Assembly: GCF_050971785.1 (NCBI RefSeq)
Contig: NZ_JBPCCU010000009.1
Span: forward strand, 124,001-188,000
From: Actinomadura_E scrupuli
GTDB taxonomy: Bacteria; Actinomycetota; Actinomycetes; Streptosporangiales; Streptosporangiaceae
Direction of reading: 5' to 3'
DNA: 64,000 bases
In this document: positions 9,000 to 16,760 of the stretch, in pieces
How the letters are laid out: every line of letters starts with the position of its first letter
How positions within the stretch are numbered: position 1 is the first letter of the stretch
Notes under the pieces: generated by a model
The model's input: the letters and a program-made list of their open reading frames with translations, nothing else
What the model was told of the DNA's origin: nothing
The model's database searches: none
Made by a program: the position numbers and the translations under genes

Positions 9000-9185
9000 T
9001 CAGTGGTACTTGCGGGCGAGCCGGGCACGAAGGCGCTCCAGCTCCTGGTGGGACAGCGCGGGCTCCGCGGCCTCCTCGGCCGCGGCGGGCTGCTGAGCGG
9101 TGTCGTCGCCCTTGTCCGCGGTGTCGTCCTTGCCTGCGGCGCCGCGGGCGCGACTGGGCGGGCCGGCCTTGCTCTCTCGGGTCAT
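9000..9185 (-). CDS. Small charged protein of the injection-system operon (61 aa)
   Basis: Sixty-one residues with a Lys/Asp/Ala-rich, probably disordered N-terminal half (KDDTADKGDD) and a C-terminal basic helix (LERLRARLARKYH). Ribosome site GAGGAGA stands nine bases before the ATG. It lies 21 bases upstream of the sheath gene and 14 bases after the 275-residue gene. No domain is recognised. Size and charge could suit an assembly chaperone or a sheath-end protein, but nothing in the sequence proves it. Confidence 0.6.
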   Translation of the reverse strand: MTRESKAGPPSRARGAAGKDDTADKGDDTAQQPAAAEEAAEPALSHQELERLRARLARKYH

Positions 9186-9199
9186 CTGGTGGGTTCTCC

Positions 9200-10027
9200 T
9201 CAGCTGGTGGACAGGAAAAGCGCGGCCACGCCCGCCTTGGCGAGCAGCCGTACGACCGCGGCGACGGTGGTCCCGTTGTCGGCGGGCCCCGCCGCGGCGA
9301 ACACCGCGGCCAGCGCGTACGGGGCGGTGGACTCCGCCACGACCCCGGCCCGCGCCGCGCCGGTGAGCGCGCGGCTCGCCGCCCGGACCACCTGGGCGGC
9401 GCGCAGCCCCGCGGCGAGGTCGAACGGATCGACCGCCACGGTGGCCAGTGCGACGGGCAGGGTGTGCACGTTGGCGGGGTCGTCCCGGTCGAAGGGCGTG
9501 GCGGCCCGCAGGCGCACCGTGGTCGCCAGGTACTGGAACGCGTCCCGCAGCTCGGCCACGGTGCTGATGCCGTGCTCCCGCATGAACGCGTCCAGGTCGA
9601 GGAACGGGAACCGCCGGCGGAACTCCTCCAGCGTGGTGAAGCCCTCGACCGTCTCGGTACGGACCGACTCGGCGCCGGCCGGGTCGACCTCGGTCACCAC
9701 GGTGACCTGGAGCCGGGCCAGGATGTCGATCCAGGCGGGGTCCCGGGACCGCGCCCGCTCCAGGGCCAGCTCGGTCCTGGAGTAGCCGGGCACCGTCTGC
9801 GTCCAGTTGCCCGCCACCTGGTCGGTGCCGAACACCGGGTGCTGCAGTTCCAGCTCGCCCACCGTCACGTTCGTGACCTGGTCGATCCGTACCGCCGACA
9901 GGTCGTACGTGGCGGCGAGCATGGTCCGGACCAGCTGCCGGTCGGTGTCATCGGCAGGCTGCAGCAGTGCGGCGAACGCGGCCGGATCGCTCAGCTCCAG
10001 CATCACCTGATCCCGGAATGACGACAC
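9200..10027 (-). CDS. Uncharacterised protein of the injection-system operon (275 aa)
   Basis: A 275-residue protein starting at GTG 10027 behind a GGAG site. The first part has a degenerate helical region (LLQPADDTDRQLVRTMLAA) and a strand ending DQVTNVTVGELELQHPVFG; the last 90 residues are Ala-rich helices. No signal peptide and no enzyme motif is visible. The place upstream of the sheath could suit a tail-terminator, a tape-measure-like part or a cargo protein; the sequence does not decide. Confidence 0.6.
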   Translation of the reverse strand: MSSFRDQVMLELSDPAAFAALLQPADDTDRQLVRTMLAATYDLSAVRIDQVTNVTVGELELQHPVFGTDQVAGNWTQTVPGYSRTELALERARSRDPAWIDILARLQVTVVTEVDPAGAESVRTETVEGFTTLEEFRRRFPFLDLDAFMREHGISTVAELRDAFQYLATTVRLRAATPFDRDDPANVHTLPVALATVAVDPFDLAAGLRAAQVVRAASRALTGAARAGVVAESTAPYALAAVFAAAGPADNGTTVAAVVRLLAKAGVAALFLSTS

Positions 10028-10087
10028 AGCGACTCCGTTTCGGTTGCGGCTTCGGTTGCGGCTTCGGCAACGGCAGGGGCCGGGCGC

Positions 10088-11170
10088 TCAGGAGGTCGGC
10101 GGCGGGTCGGCCGGAGGAAGGGGATCCGGGCCCGGCTCACCTGGGACCGGTTTCGACGCGGGGAACTGCAAGGTGATGGCGGAGGACGCGGAGGCGGTGC
10201 CGCCCCGGGAGTCGGTGGCGGTGACCGTGAACTGGAACGTGCCGGTGGTGGGCAGGTTCACCACCGCCCGCCAGGTCGACCAGTCGCCGCCCGGCCCGGT
10301 GTTCTCCGCCACGCCCGACGGCCCGTTGACGACGGCGTACTCCACCTTGGTGACGCCGGACTGCGCGCCGGGCGTCTTCCCGGTCAGCAGGAACTGGAAC
10401 GGCAGCGAGGAGACCGTGACGGGGCTGGTGAACGGGTCGAGCGTCACGGTCGGCGGCGCCCCGTCGTGCGCCACGATCGAGCGCGTCCGCGTCGTCGCCT
10501 GGCCACGGGGATCGGTGCAGGTCACCGAGATGCTGCGGGGGCCCAGCGGGGTCTTGGCGAGGTTGATCGTCTTGAGGTAGCGGGTGCCGGAGTGCTGCTC
10601 CGAGGAGGTGACGCCGTCGCACGTGACGGCGACCGTCCACGGGTAGAGCTGGTCGGTCCCGCTGGACAGGTCCACCGTGACCTGGCCGGCCGTCGGCGTC
10701 AGGTCGATGACCGTGCCGTCGGCGGGCTGCGACCAGGTGAACGCGGGCGGGCCGGGCGCGGTCACCGTCAGGCTGCGCGGGCCGGGTGCGTTGATCTCCG
10801 TACCGTTGCCGGTCCTGCCGCACCCGGTGATCTGGTAGGTGCCGGGGGTGGGGAACGTGATCGAGAAGGGAGTGCTGCTGTCGTTCACCGACGACCGGTG
10901 GTCCCTGATCTGGGTGACCCCCGGAACGGTGAGTTCCAGCTCGGAGTAGGTGATCATGGGGATCGGCACCCAGGTGTTGGGCGGCTGGAGCCGGTACGTG
11001 GTGCCACGGTCGACGAACAGCGTGACGGTCGCCGGGACGCCCGCCGCCACCGTGCCGGCCGGCAGCCCAATGGACACCGCGGGCGGTACGTCCGGCGGCG
11101 GGGTGGTGATCGATTCGACCGGCGCTTCGGCCTGAGCGTCCTCGGCGGCCGGCGCTTCGTTGGTGGTCAC
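10088..11170 (-). CDS. Ig-like-fold multidomain protein at the head of the injection-system operon
   Basis: A 360-residue protein starting with GTG at 11170 (ribosome site GGAGA); the upstream in-frame extension to 11317 lacks support. After an acidic, Pro-rich leader come about three Ig/PKD-like beta-sandwich modules: one with TPGTYQITGCGRTGNG, one with VTVDLSSGTDQLYPW and VTCTDPRGQATTRT, and one with TGTFQFTVTATDSRGG. The C-terminus is a Pro-rich tail. There is no signal peptide, so the protein is either cytoplasmic or leaves with the particle. Role as fibre, decoration or cargo is open. As first gene of the operon its level should follow the divergent repeat-rich promoter. Confidence 0.7.
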   Translation of the reverse strand: MTTNEAPAAEDAQAEAPVESITTPPPDVPPAVSIGLPAGTVAAGVPATVTLFVDRGTTYRLQPPNTWVPIPMITYSELELTVPGVTQIRDHRSSVNDSSTPFSITFPTPGTYQITGCGRTGNGTEINAPGPRSLTVTAPGPPAFTWSQPADGTVIDLTPTAGQVTVDLSSGTDQLYPWTVAVTCDGVTSSEQHSGTRYLKTINLAKTPLGPRSISVTCTDPRGQATTRTRSIVAHDGAPPTVTLDPFTSPVTVSSLPFQFLLTGKTPGAQSGVTKVEYAVVNGPSGVAENTGPGGDWSTWRAVVNLPTTGTFQFTVTATDSRGGTASASSAITLQFPASKPVPGEPGPDPLPPADPPPTS

Positions 11171-11178
11171 AGAGTCTC

Positions 11179-11290
11179 CATTCGATGATCCATCCGCGCT
11201 TTGCGGACTAATCGAATGGCGTTCCATCCGGTTCCATCCCGTTCCATCCCGGCCGGCCTCACTGGAACGGGCCGGAACGGCGGGTGGAAC
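11179..11290. promoter_or_regulatory. Divergent promoter region with phased GTTCC/GGAAC repeats
   Basis: Between the injection-system operon and the lysin. Three direct GTTCCATCC units begin at 11221, 11231 and 11241 (exact 10-base period). Three inverted GGAAC units follow at 11264, 11274 and 11286. To the left an inverted repeat, CATTCGAT at 11179-11186 and ATCGAATG at 11211-11218, frames a 24-base spacer. One helical-turn spacing of identical half-sites is typical of cooperative binding by a regulator, so this may control both directions. The binding protein is unknown. Confidence 0.55.
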
Positions 11291-11332
11291 GCCTCTCCTG
11301 TGAGCCATGGAGTTCACCTGTTGGAGGACCTG

Positions 11333-12157
11333 ATGTCTGAACCGCTACCCCCCGAACCGTTCGAGCGGGCCCGCGTCCATCCCGGGGACGGCCCGCAGGA
11401 CGTTCCGCAGACGCCGGGCAGCACCGTCGAACCGGCGATGGCCATCGTCCAGGGCACCGCCGAGCAGGTGCTCGCCGTGGCCCGCGGCGAGCTCGGCCAG
11501 GGCGAGCACCCGCCCGGCTCGAACCACAACAAGTACAGCCAGTGGTACGGCATCGGCGACGGGCCCTGGTGCGACATGTTCATCTCGTGGTGCGCCGACC
11601 GGGCGGGTGCCGCCAAGACCGTCGGGAGGTTCGCCTACACCCCGTCCCACGCCCAGTGGTTCAAGGACCACGGGCAATGGGGCAGCCGGCCCCGCAAGGG
11701 CGCGATCGTCTTCTACGACTGGGCCGGCACGCACAGCATCGCCGCCATCGACCACGTCGGGATCGTCGAAGCCGTCCGCGCCGACGGCTCCATCGTCACC
11801 CTCGAGGGCAACACCGAGGACCTGGTGCGCCGCCGCGTCCGCAGGCTCGGCATCGCCGGCTACGGCTACCCCGCGTACGCCCCGGACGGCACCACGTCGG
11901 ACTCGCCCGGCACCTCCGCGCCGGCCTGGCCGGGCCGCTACCTGCGCCAGCCCCCGGCCATGACCGGCCCCGACGTGCGTACCTGGCAGCAGCGCATGCA
12001 CGACCGGGGCTGGCAGCTCGCCGTGGACGGCGCGTACGGCCCCGAGTCGGCCATGGTCTGCCGCGGGTTCCAGGCAGAGAAGGGCCTGGAGGTCGACGGG
12101 GTCGTCGGCCCGCAGACCTGGCGCACCGCCTGGACCGCCCCGATCACCACGTCCTGA
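11333..12157 (+). CDS. CHAP-domain peptidase with C-terminal peptidoglycan-binding domain (endolysin-like)
   Basis: A 274-residue protein with ribosome site GGAGG five bases before ATG 11333. A CHAP/NlpC-like domain covers about residues 45-185: the catalytic Cys lies in DGPWCDMFISWC and the His in AAIDHVGIVEAV, with the family sequence GAIVFYDW between. Residues about 205-270 form a PG_binding_1 domain (VRTWQQRMHDRGW, VDGAYGPESA, VDGVVGPQTW). No signal peptide, so it is phage-lysin-like and would need holin, lysis or the particle to reach the wall. It is divergent from the tail operon across the repeat array. It could release the particles by self-lysis, or simply be a separate cell-wall enzyme. 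Confidence 0.85.
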   Translation: MSEPLPPEPFERARVHPGDGPQDVPQTPGSTVEPAMAIVQGTAEQVLAVARGELGQGEHPPGSNHNKYSQWYGIGDGPWCDMFISWCADRAGAAKTVGRFAYTPSHAQWFKDHGQWGSRPRKGAIVFYDWAGTHSIAAIDHVGIVEAVRADGSIVTLEGNTEDLVRRRVRRLGIAGYGYPAYAPDGTTSDSPGTSAPAWPGRYLRQPPAMTGPDVRTWQQRMHDRGWQLAVDGAYGPESAMVCRGFQAEKGLEVDGVVGPQTWRTAWTAPITTS

Positions 12158-12193
12158 GGTCTCCGCAGCGAGCGGTCTCCTTACCGAGGAGGG

Positions 12194-12373
12194 TTACAGA
12201 GGAGCGTTACGAACGACCCACTCGTCAGGGTTGTAGGTGTCCTTCGCCGGGTCCGGGGACGTCGCCGGGACCTCCTGGATCGTGTCCTCCAGACGGATGC
12301 GCTTCGGCAGCCTGCCGAACCGGGCACTGCCCGCCGTCTCGGCGGCGTCCTGGCCCTTCTCCGTGTTCGTCAC
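12194..12373 (-). CDS. Small hypothetical protein (59 aa)
   Basis: Starts GTG 12373 behind GGAAGG/GGCAGG. A short basic stretch (FGRLPKRIRLEDTI) is followed by a Pro/Asp-rich tail ending YNPDEWVVRNAPL. It follows the flavoprotein gene by 70 bases in the same direction and could be cotranscribed. I do not recognise a family. A precursor peptide was considered, because the leader-like charged part precedes a short variable tail next to an oxidoreductase, but no RiPP machinery is seen. Confidence 0.5.
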   Translation of the reverse strand: MTNTEKGQDAAETAGSARFGRLPKRIRLEDTIQEVPATSPDPAKDTYNPDEWVVRNAPL

Positions 12374-12443
12374 CCTGCCACCTTCCCTGGTGCGATTTCG
12401 TGCTCGCTGCTGTAACGCCACGCCGGGGACGGCTGTTCCTGGC

Positions 12444-14003
12444 TCAGGCCTGGGCGAGTACGGCCTGGGCGGCGTTGTAGCCGGGGATGAAGGTGATGCC
12501 GGGGCCGCCGTGGCAGCCGGCGCTGCCCAGGTAGAGGCCGCCGATGCCGAGGGGCTGGTCGGCATGGCCCTCGGGTCCGGGGCGGTTCGGGCCCATCTGG
12601 TCGGGGTGGATCAGGCCGTGGCAGTAGTCGCCGCCCGGGGCTCCGAACATCGTGCTCATGTGGCGCGGCGTGAACGTGGTGTGCCTGGTGACGAGGTCCG
12701 CGAAGTTCGGCGCCAGCCGGGTGATCTTCTCGATCACGCGCCGGCCCATCTCGGCCTTCAGCCGGCCGTAGTCGGCGTGGTCGGTCTCGACCGGGAACCA
12801 GAGCGAGAACGCCGACGCCGCGTGCTTGCCCGGCGGCGCCAGGCCGGGGTCCTGCGCCGACGGGATCTGGAAGGCGATGGCGGGGTCGGCGGGCACGATG
12901 CCGCGGCGGCAGTCCTCCCACTGCCGCTGCAGTTCCTCCGGCGTGCTGAACAGACCGATGGCGGCCTGCATCGACGGGTCGTTGAGCAGTTCGTACGGCG
13001 CCGCGAACTCCGGCACGCCGTCCAGCGCGAAGTGCATCTGGACGTAACTGCCGCGATGGTCGACCCGGGAGAACCGTTCCCGCACGTCGGCGGCGACCGC
13101 CCCGGACGTGACCAGCCGGGTGAGGGTCAGGTCGGGGGCCACGCAGGAGACGACGACGGGGGCGTCGAAGGTGGAACCGTCCTCGGTCCGTACCCCCGCC
13201 ACCCGGCCGCCGGCGACGCGGATCTCGGTGACCTCGGTGCGCAGCCGCAGCTCTCCCCCGGCGGCGGCGAACCGTTCCCGGAGATGCGTGGTGAGCGTTC
13301 CGATGCCGCCGCGCAGTTTCTTCATCAGCACGGTGTTCTCGTCGGGGACCGCCAGGCCGAAGGCCAGGGCGGCGGCGCTGCCCGGCGTCGCGGGGCCGCG
13401 GTAGGTGGTGTTGACCGCCAGGAACGCGAGCATCCCCCGCAGCGCGCCATGCTTCTCCTGGTCCGGGAGGAAACGGTCGAGTACGTCGGTGACCGATCCG
13501 AAGAGCAGGTCGGTGATGCTCGACCGCTCGAACTCACTGGTCGCGCAGGCGTACATCTCGTCCAGCGTCCTCGGCGGCCGCCCCGCGTCGAAGCGGCCCA
13601 TCGCCCTGGTCGGCGCCTGGCACCACGCCATCAGCCCGGCCATTCCGGTGACCACCTCGGGGCCGTGCACCTCGTCCAGGTGCGTCATCAGCCTCGTCAG
13701 GTCGGTGTAGTAGACGACCGGGGCATCGCCGATGCCCCGCATCGACACCGACATCACGTCCAGGTCGATGGTGGGCAGAGTGTCCAGGCCGAGCTCCCGG
13801 CTCACCACCGCCGAGGTCGGGAACTGCAGCGAGCCCGCGATCTCGAACCGGTAGCCGTCGAACAGCTCCACGGTGGAGGCCATCCCGCCCGCGTACCGAT
13901 TCGACTCCAGGCAGAGGGTGCGCAGGCCCGCCCGTTGCAGCAGGGCCGCGGCGGTGAGCCCGTTGTGCCCCGCGCCGATGACGATCGCGTCGTAGCCCCG
14001 CAT
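12444..14003 (-). CDS. Phytoene dehydrogenase-like FAD-dependent oxidoreductase
   Basis: A 519-residue flavoprotein with the Rossmann start DAIVIGAGHNGLTAAALLQRAG (glycines and an acidic residue for the FAD ribose), then GGMASTVELFDGYRFEIAGS as in CrtI/NAD(P)/FAD-dependent oxidoreductases. A second nucleotide-related segment lies in VVSCVAPDLTLTRLVTSG, and the C-terminus IGGLYLGSAGCHGGPGITFI closes the FAD pocket (GSAGCHGGP). Substrate is unknown: desaturation or isomerisation of a polyene or other lipid is possible. The start has GGGAGG ahead. A palindrome matching one near the neighbouring TetR gene lies upstream, so TetR control is inferred. Confidence 0.82.
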   Translation of the reverse strand: MRGYDAIVIGAGHNGLTAAALLQRAGLRTLCLESNRYAGGMASTVELFDGYRFEIAGSLQFPTSAVVSRELGLDTLPTIDLDVMSVSMRGIGDAPVVYYTDLTRLMTHLDEVHGPEVVTGMAGLMAWCQAPTRAMGRFDAGRPPRTLDEMYACATSEFERSSITDLLFGSVTDVLDRFLPDQEKHGALRGMLAFLAVNTTYRGPATPGSAAALAFGLAVPDENTVLMKKLRGGIGTLTTHLRERFAAAGGELRLRTEVTEIRVAGGRVAGVRTEDGSTFDAPVVVSCVAPDLTLTRLVTSGAVAADVRERFSRVDHRGSYVQMHFALDGVPEFAAPYELLNDPSMQAAIGLFSTPEELQRQWEDCRRGIVPADPAIAFQIPSAQDPGLAPPGKHAASAFSLWFPVETDHADYGRLKAEMGRRVIEKITRLAPNFADLVTRHTTFTPRHMSTMFGAPGGDYCHGLIHPDQMGPNRPGPEGHADQPLGIGGLYLGSAGCHGGPGITFIPGYNAAQAVLAQA

Positions 14004-14052
14004 GGCGCCGCCTCCCGGTTCCGCCGACTCCCCGGCAGGCTGGCACGGACGC

Positions 14053-14080
14053 CATGTTTCGTCAATAGTGACGAAACATG
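14053..14080. promoter_or_regulatory. Perfect palindromic operator overlapping the 3-prime end of tetR
   Basis: Arms CATGTTTCGTCA (14053-14064) and TGACGAAACATG (14069-14080) are exact reverse complements around ATAG. The site covers the final codons of tetR and lies about 50 bases upstream of the flavoprotein start at 14003. It is the size of a TetR-family operator. An imperfect copy is present upstream of tetR at 14698. Confidence 0.75.
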
Positions 14081-14673
14081 CCGTCGACCAGACCGCCCTC
14101 GATCGAGGTGAGCGCGGAATGGCAGAGCCCGGCCAGCGCGGCGAGGGACCGGTCGTCGCCCAGCATCCAGACCTCCATCGCGCCGAAGACGGCGGCGGCG
14201 ACGCACCGCGCGGTCACGGTGACGTCGAGCGGCGTGCCCGCGCCCGCTCCGGTCCGGGCGCTCAGCCGCTCGGCGACGGCCCCGGCGAAGTCCGCCTCGA
14301 CCTGGCGGATGTGCGCGACGATGCGGCCGGGGTCGAGCTCCTCGGCCCGCAGCGCGGCGATCCGCGTGACGGCCTGCACGTCGTAGGGGAAGGCGAAGAT
14401 GGCCACCCGCACCGACTCGATGATCGGCTCGTCGTCCGGCCGTGCGGCGAGGGCGCGGCGGAACCAGTGCAGTGCGGCGTCGTAGTCGGCGAAGAGCAGG
14501 TCGTGCTTGGAGGTGAAGTGCCGGTAGAAGGTCCGCAGGGAGACTCCGGCGTCCGTGGCGATCTGCTCGGCCGTCGTGTCCTCGACGCCCTGCGCGAGGA
14601 ACCGGACCAGAGCGGCACGCCGGAGCGCCTCGCGCGTGCGTTCGCTGCGCACCGTCTGCGCCGACCGGACCAT
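14062..14673 (-). CDS. TetR-family transcriptional regulator
   Basis: A 203-residue repressor. The N-terminal helix-turn-helix is clear: TREALRRAALVRFLAQGVEDTT, then AEQIATDAGVSLRTFYRHF and TSKHDLLFADYD. The remaining 150 residues are the usual helical ligand-binding domain, with no motif that names a ligand. It lies between the flavoprotein it probably controls and a divergent DUF2834 gene. Matching palindromes at both ends suggest autoregulation and control of both neighbours. Confidence 0.88.
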   Translation of the reverse strand: MVRSAQTVRSERTREALRRAALVRFLAQGVEDTTAEQIATDAGVSLRTFYRHFTSKHDLLFADYDAALHWFRRALAARPDDEPIIESVRVAIFAFPYDVQAVTRIAALRAEELDPGRIVAHIRQVEADFAGAVAERLSARTGAGAGTPLDVTVTARCVAAAVFGAMEVWMLGDDRSLAALAGLCHSALTSIEGGLVDGMFRHY

Positions 14674-14697
14674 GGCGCCGAATATAACGCAGGGTCA

Positions 14698-14720
14698 GTT
14701 TCGTCAATATTGACAAAAGC
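14698..14720. promoter_or_regulatory. Second TetR-type operator in the divergent promoter
   Basis: GTTTCGTCA-ATAT-TGACAAAAGC shares the left arm and the core TCA-4-TGA geometry of the 14053 palindrome, with two mismatches in the right arm. It lies 25 bases upstream of the tetR start and 26 bases before the DUF2834 start, so it could repress both. Confidence 0.65.
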
Positions 14721-14744
14721 AGTCCCCGGAGTGACGCTGGCGGA

Positions 14745-15239
14745 ATGCTGTCGCTGATCGTTCACGCGATGCTCGGTGTGGCCGTCGTCTGGCTCCTCGT
14801 CGCCGCCAACCGGGCGATCTTCCGCCGGCCGGCGACCGGGCCGCTGATCTCGGCGCTGGAAGGCGCCTGCTACGTCGTGGGCGTCGCGTCCGTGCTGCTG
14901 GGCTGGTACTTCAACATCAGGTTCGTGCGCGAGTACGCCCACGGCAACACCAATCCGATCTGGGGCGACGGCAGCTGGGCGCACTACATCCAGCTGATGT
15001 ACGTCAACCCCGCCGCGAGTTCCGCCGGTCAGGACTACACGATCGGCAACCTGGTCCTGCTGCCGCTGATGACGATCGTCGACGGCCGCCGCCGCGGCAT
15101 CGCCCGCCCCTGGCTCTACTTCGTCGCCAGCCTGTTCACCAGCTTCGCGTTCGCCTGGGCCTTCTACCTGGCCACCGTCGAGCGGCAGCGTCGGCTCACG
15201 GCGGTGACCCCACCGGCCCTGAGCGACCTCCAGCCGTGA
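14745..15239 (+). CDS. DUF2834-family integral membrane protein
   Basis: A 164-residue protein with four hydrophobic segments (about residues 5-20, 35-52, 95-112, 122-142) and a conserved-looking loop with LMYVNPAASSAG and YTIGNLVLLPLMTIVDGRRRG, typical of DUF2834, whose function is unknown. It is divergent from tetR and shares the promoter region with the second operator. No strong ribosome site stands at ATG 14745, so initiation may be weak. A role together with the flavoprotein is inferred only from shared control. Confidence 0.72.
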   Translation: MLSLIVHAMLGVAVVWLLVAANRAIFRRPATGPLISALEGACYVVGVASVLLGWYFNIRFVREYAHGNTNPIWGDGSWAHYIQLMYVNPAASSAGQDYTIGNLVLLPLMTIVDGRRRGIARPWLYFVASLFTSFAFAWAFYLATVERQRRLTAVTPPALSDLQP

Positions 15240-15243
15240 TGTC

Positions 15244-16575
15244 TCATGAGGTCGGTTCCGCGAGATCCTCGATCGTGACCTGCGGCTGCGGGAGCGTGCC
15301 GATCGGTTCCGGCGGCTGATCGAAGGTGCCGCGGTGGTCGCCGCCGACCGGTTCACGGTCGTCCACGGGCGCGGGACGCGGGCGGCGGGGCAGTAGCAGC
15401 GGGCTGGTGAGGATGAGCAGTCCCACGACCGTGAGAGCGGTGCGCGGGCCGGTGACGTCGGCGAGCAGCCCGCCGAGCGCGGTGAAGATGGCGATGGACG
15501 CCTGCTGGCCGATCGACCACGCCGACAGGGTGCGTGCGACGAGGTGCTTGGGCGTGTGTTCGAGCCGGTAGGTGGCGAGCACCGGGGTGTACAGGCTCAT
15601 GTTGATGATGATCGCCAGCTCGACGGCCATCACGGTGACGAGGCCGACGACGCCGGGACCGACGAAGGCCAGGCCGATCAGCCAGACGGCGCGCAGCGTG
15701 CCGACGGTCCGGAAGACCCCGTACTGGCCGTAGCGGGCCACGACACGGCGGGCCAGCCGGGAGCCGATGAGCCCGCCGACACAGGGGGCGGCGAAGGCGA
15801 GGCCGTACTGCCAGGGCGGGAACCCGAGCTGGCGGAGCAGGAGCACGGCCAGCAGCGGCTCGGTGGCCATGATCAGACCGGCGACGAGCATGTTGTTGAG
15901 GTAGAGCGCCCGCAGACCGGGATCGCCCAGGATGTGTCGCCAGCCGTCGAGCAGAGCGCGCGCCCGGAGCGGGCTTTCGTCGGTCTTCTGCGGCGCTTCT
16001 TCCCGGCCGCGAATCGCGGTGATGCCCAGCGCGGAGAACAGATAGCTGAGCGCATCGGCCACCACGGTGGTGACCAGCCCGAACAGGCCGATCGCCGCCC
16101 CGCCCAGCGGCGGCCCGACCGCGATGGAGCTCCAGTTCGTGGACTCGAACCGCGCGTTGGCCACGAGCAGGTCATCCGGCCGGACGAGGGCCTTGAGGTA
16201 GGCGCCGCTGGCCGCGTTGAAGGCGATCTTGGCTGCGGCGACCACTGCCGCGATCACGAGCAGCTGGACGAAACCGAGCCGGCCGAACGCGTAGGCGATC
16301 GGGATCGTCGCCATGACCGCGAACCGGGTCAGGTCCATCGCGATCATGACCGGGCGCTTGCGCCGGAACTCCACCCACGGCGCGAGCGGCACCGCGATCA
16401 GCGCGCCCACCGCGGGCCCCACCGCGGACAGCGCGGACACCTCGGCGGGGCTGGCATGCAACGCCAGCACAGCGATCAGCGGGAGTGCCCCGAACCCCAG
16501 CCCGGACCCATAGGCGCTGACCGCATATGCCGCCCACAGCCAGCCGAACTGCCGCCCCAGGGACCGTCTCGCCAC
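15244..16575 (-). CDS. MFS transporter (enterobactin-exporter-like, MFS_3 type)
   Basis: A protein of 443 residues with about twelve membrane segments. The N-half has GFGALPLIAVLALHASPAEV and the loop PWVEFRRKRPVMIAMDL, the usual MFS loop 2-3 motif in this subgroup. The middle loop is hydrophilic (GREEAPQKTDESP) and the C-terminus is a polar tail. Family members export siderophores, macrolides or other drugs; the substrate here is not evident. I prefer GTG 16575 with GTGGAG upstream to the GTG at 16587, which has an ill-spaced site. It is convergent with the DUF2834 gene, four bases away. Confidence 0.82.
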   Translation of the reverse strand: MARRSLGRQFGWLWAAYAVSAYGSGLGFGALPLIAVLALHASPAEVSALSAVGPAVGALIAVPLAPWVEFRRKRPVMIAMDLTRFAVMATIPIAYAFGRLGFVQLLVIAAVVAAAKIAFNAASGAYLKALVRPDDLLVANARFESTNWSSIAVGPPLGGAAIGLFGLVTTVVADALSYLFSALGITAIRGREEAPQKTDESPLRARALLDGWRHILGDPGLRALYLNNMLVAGLIMATEPLLAVLLLRQLGFPPWQYGLAFAAPCVGGLIGSRLARRVVARYGQYGVFRTVGTLRAVWLIGLAFVGPGVVGLVTVMAVELAIIINMSLYTPVLATYRLEHTPKHLVARTLSAWSIGQQASIAIFTALGGLLADVTGPRTALTVVGLLILTSPLLLPRRPRPAPVDDREPVGGDHRGTFDQPPEPIGTLPQPQVTIEDLAEPTS

Positions 16576-16760
16576 CAAGCTCCACACCTTCCGTTCGCCT
16601 GACCCGACTCGCCGTTGGATCGCTGCGAATCAAATCAATGCCGGCGAGGGGGGATCAAACAACCGACCCGGCGGCGAGCCACAACTCCTCGTTGTCCCAG
16701 TCGTGCTCAGGCGGGCCCGGTTCCCGGTGGGAGGTTCCGCGCATGTGGTAGCCATTACCG

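Noticed and set aside
1..12157. Intact prophage
   Set aside because: No capsid, portal, terminase, integrase or replication gene is visible; only tail-type proteins and a lysin. A prophage cannot be excluded left of the window.
12194..12373. RiPP biosynthetic cluster
   Set aside because: No cyclodehydratase, radical SAM, lanthionine synthetase or ABC exporter is next to the small gene.
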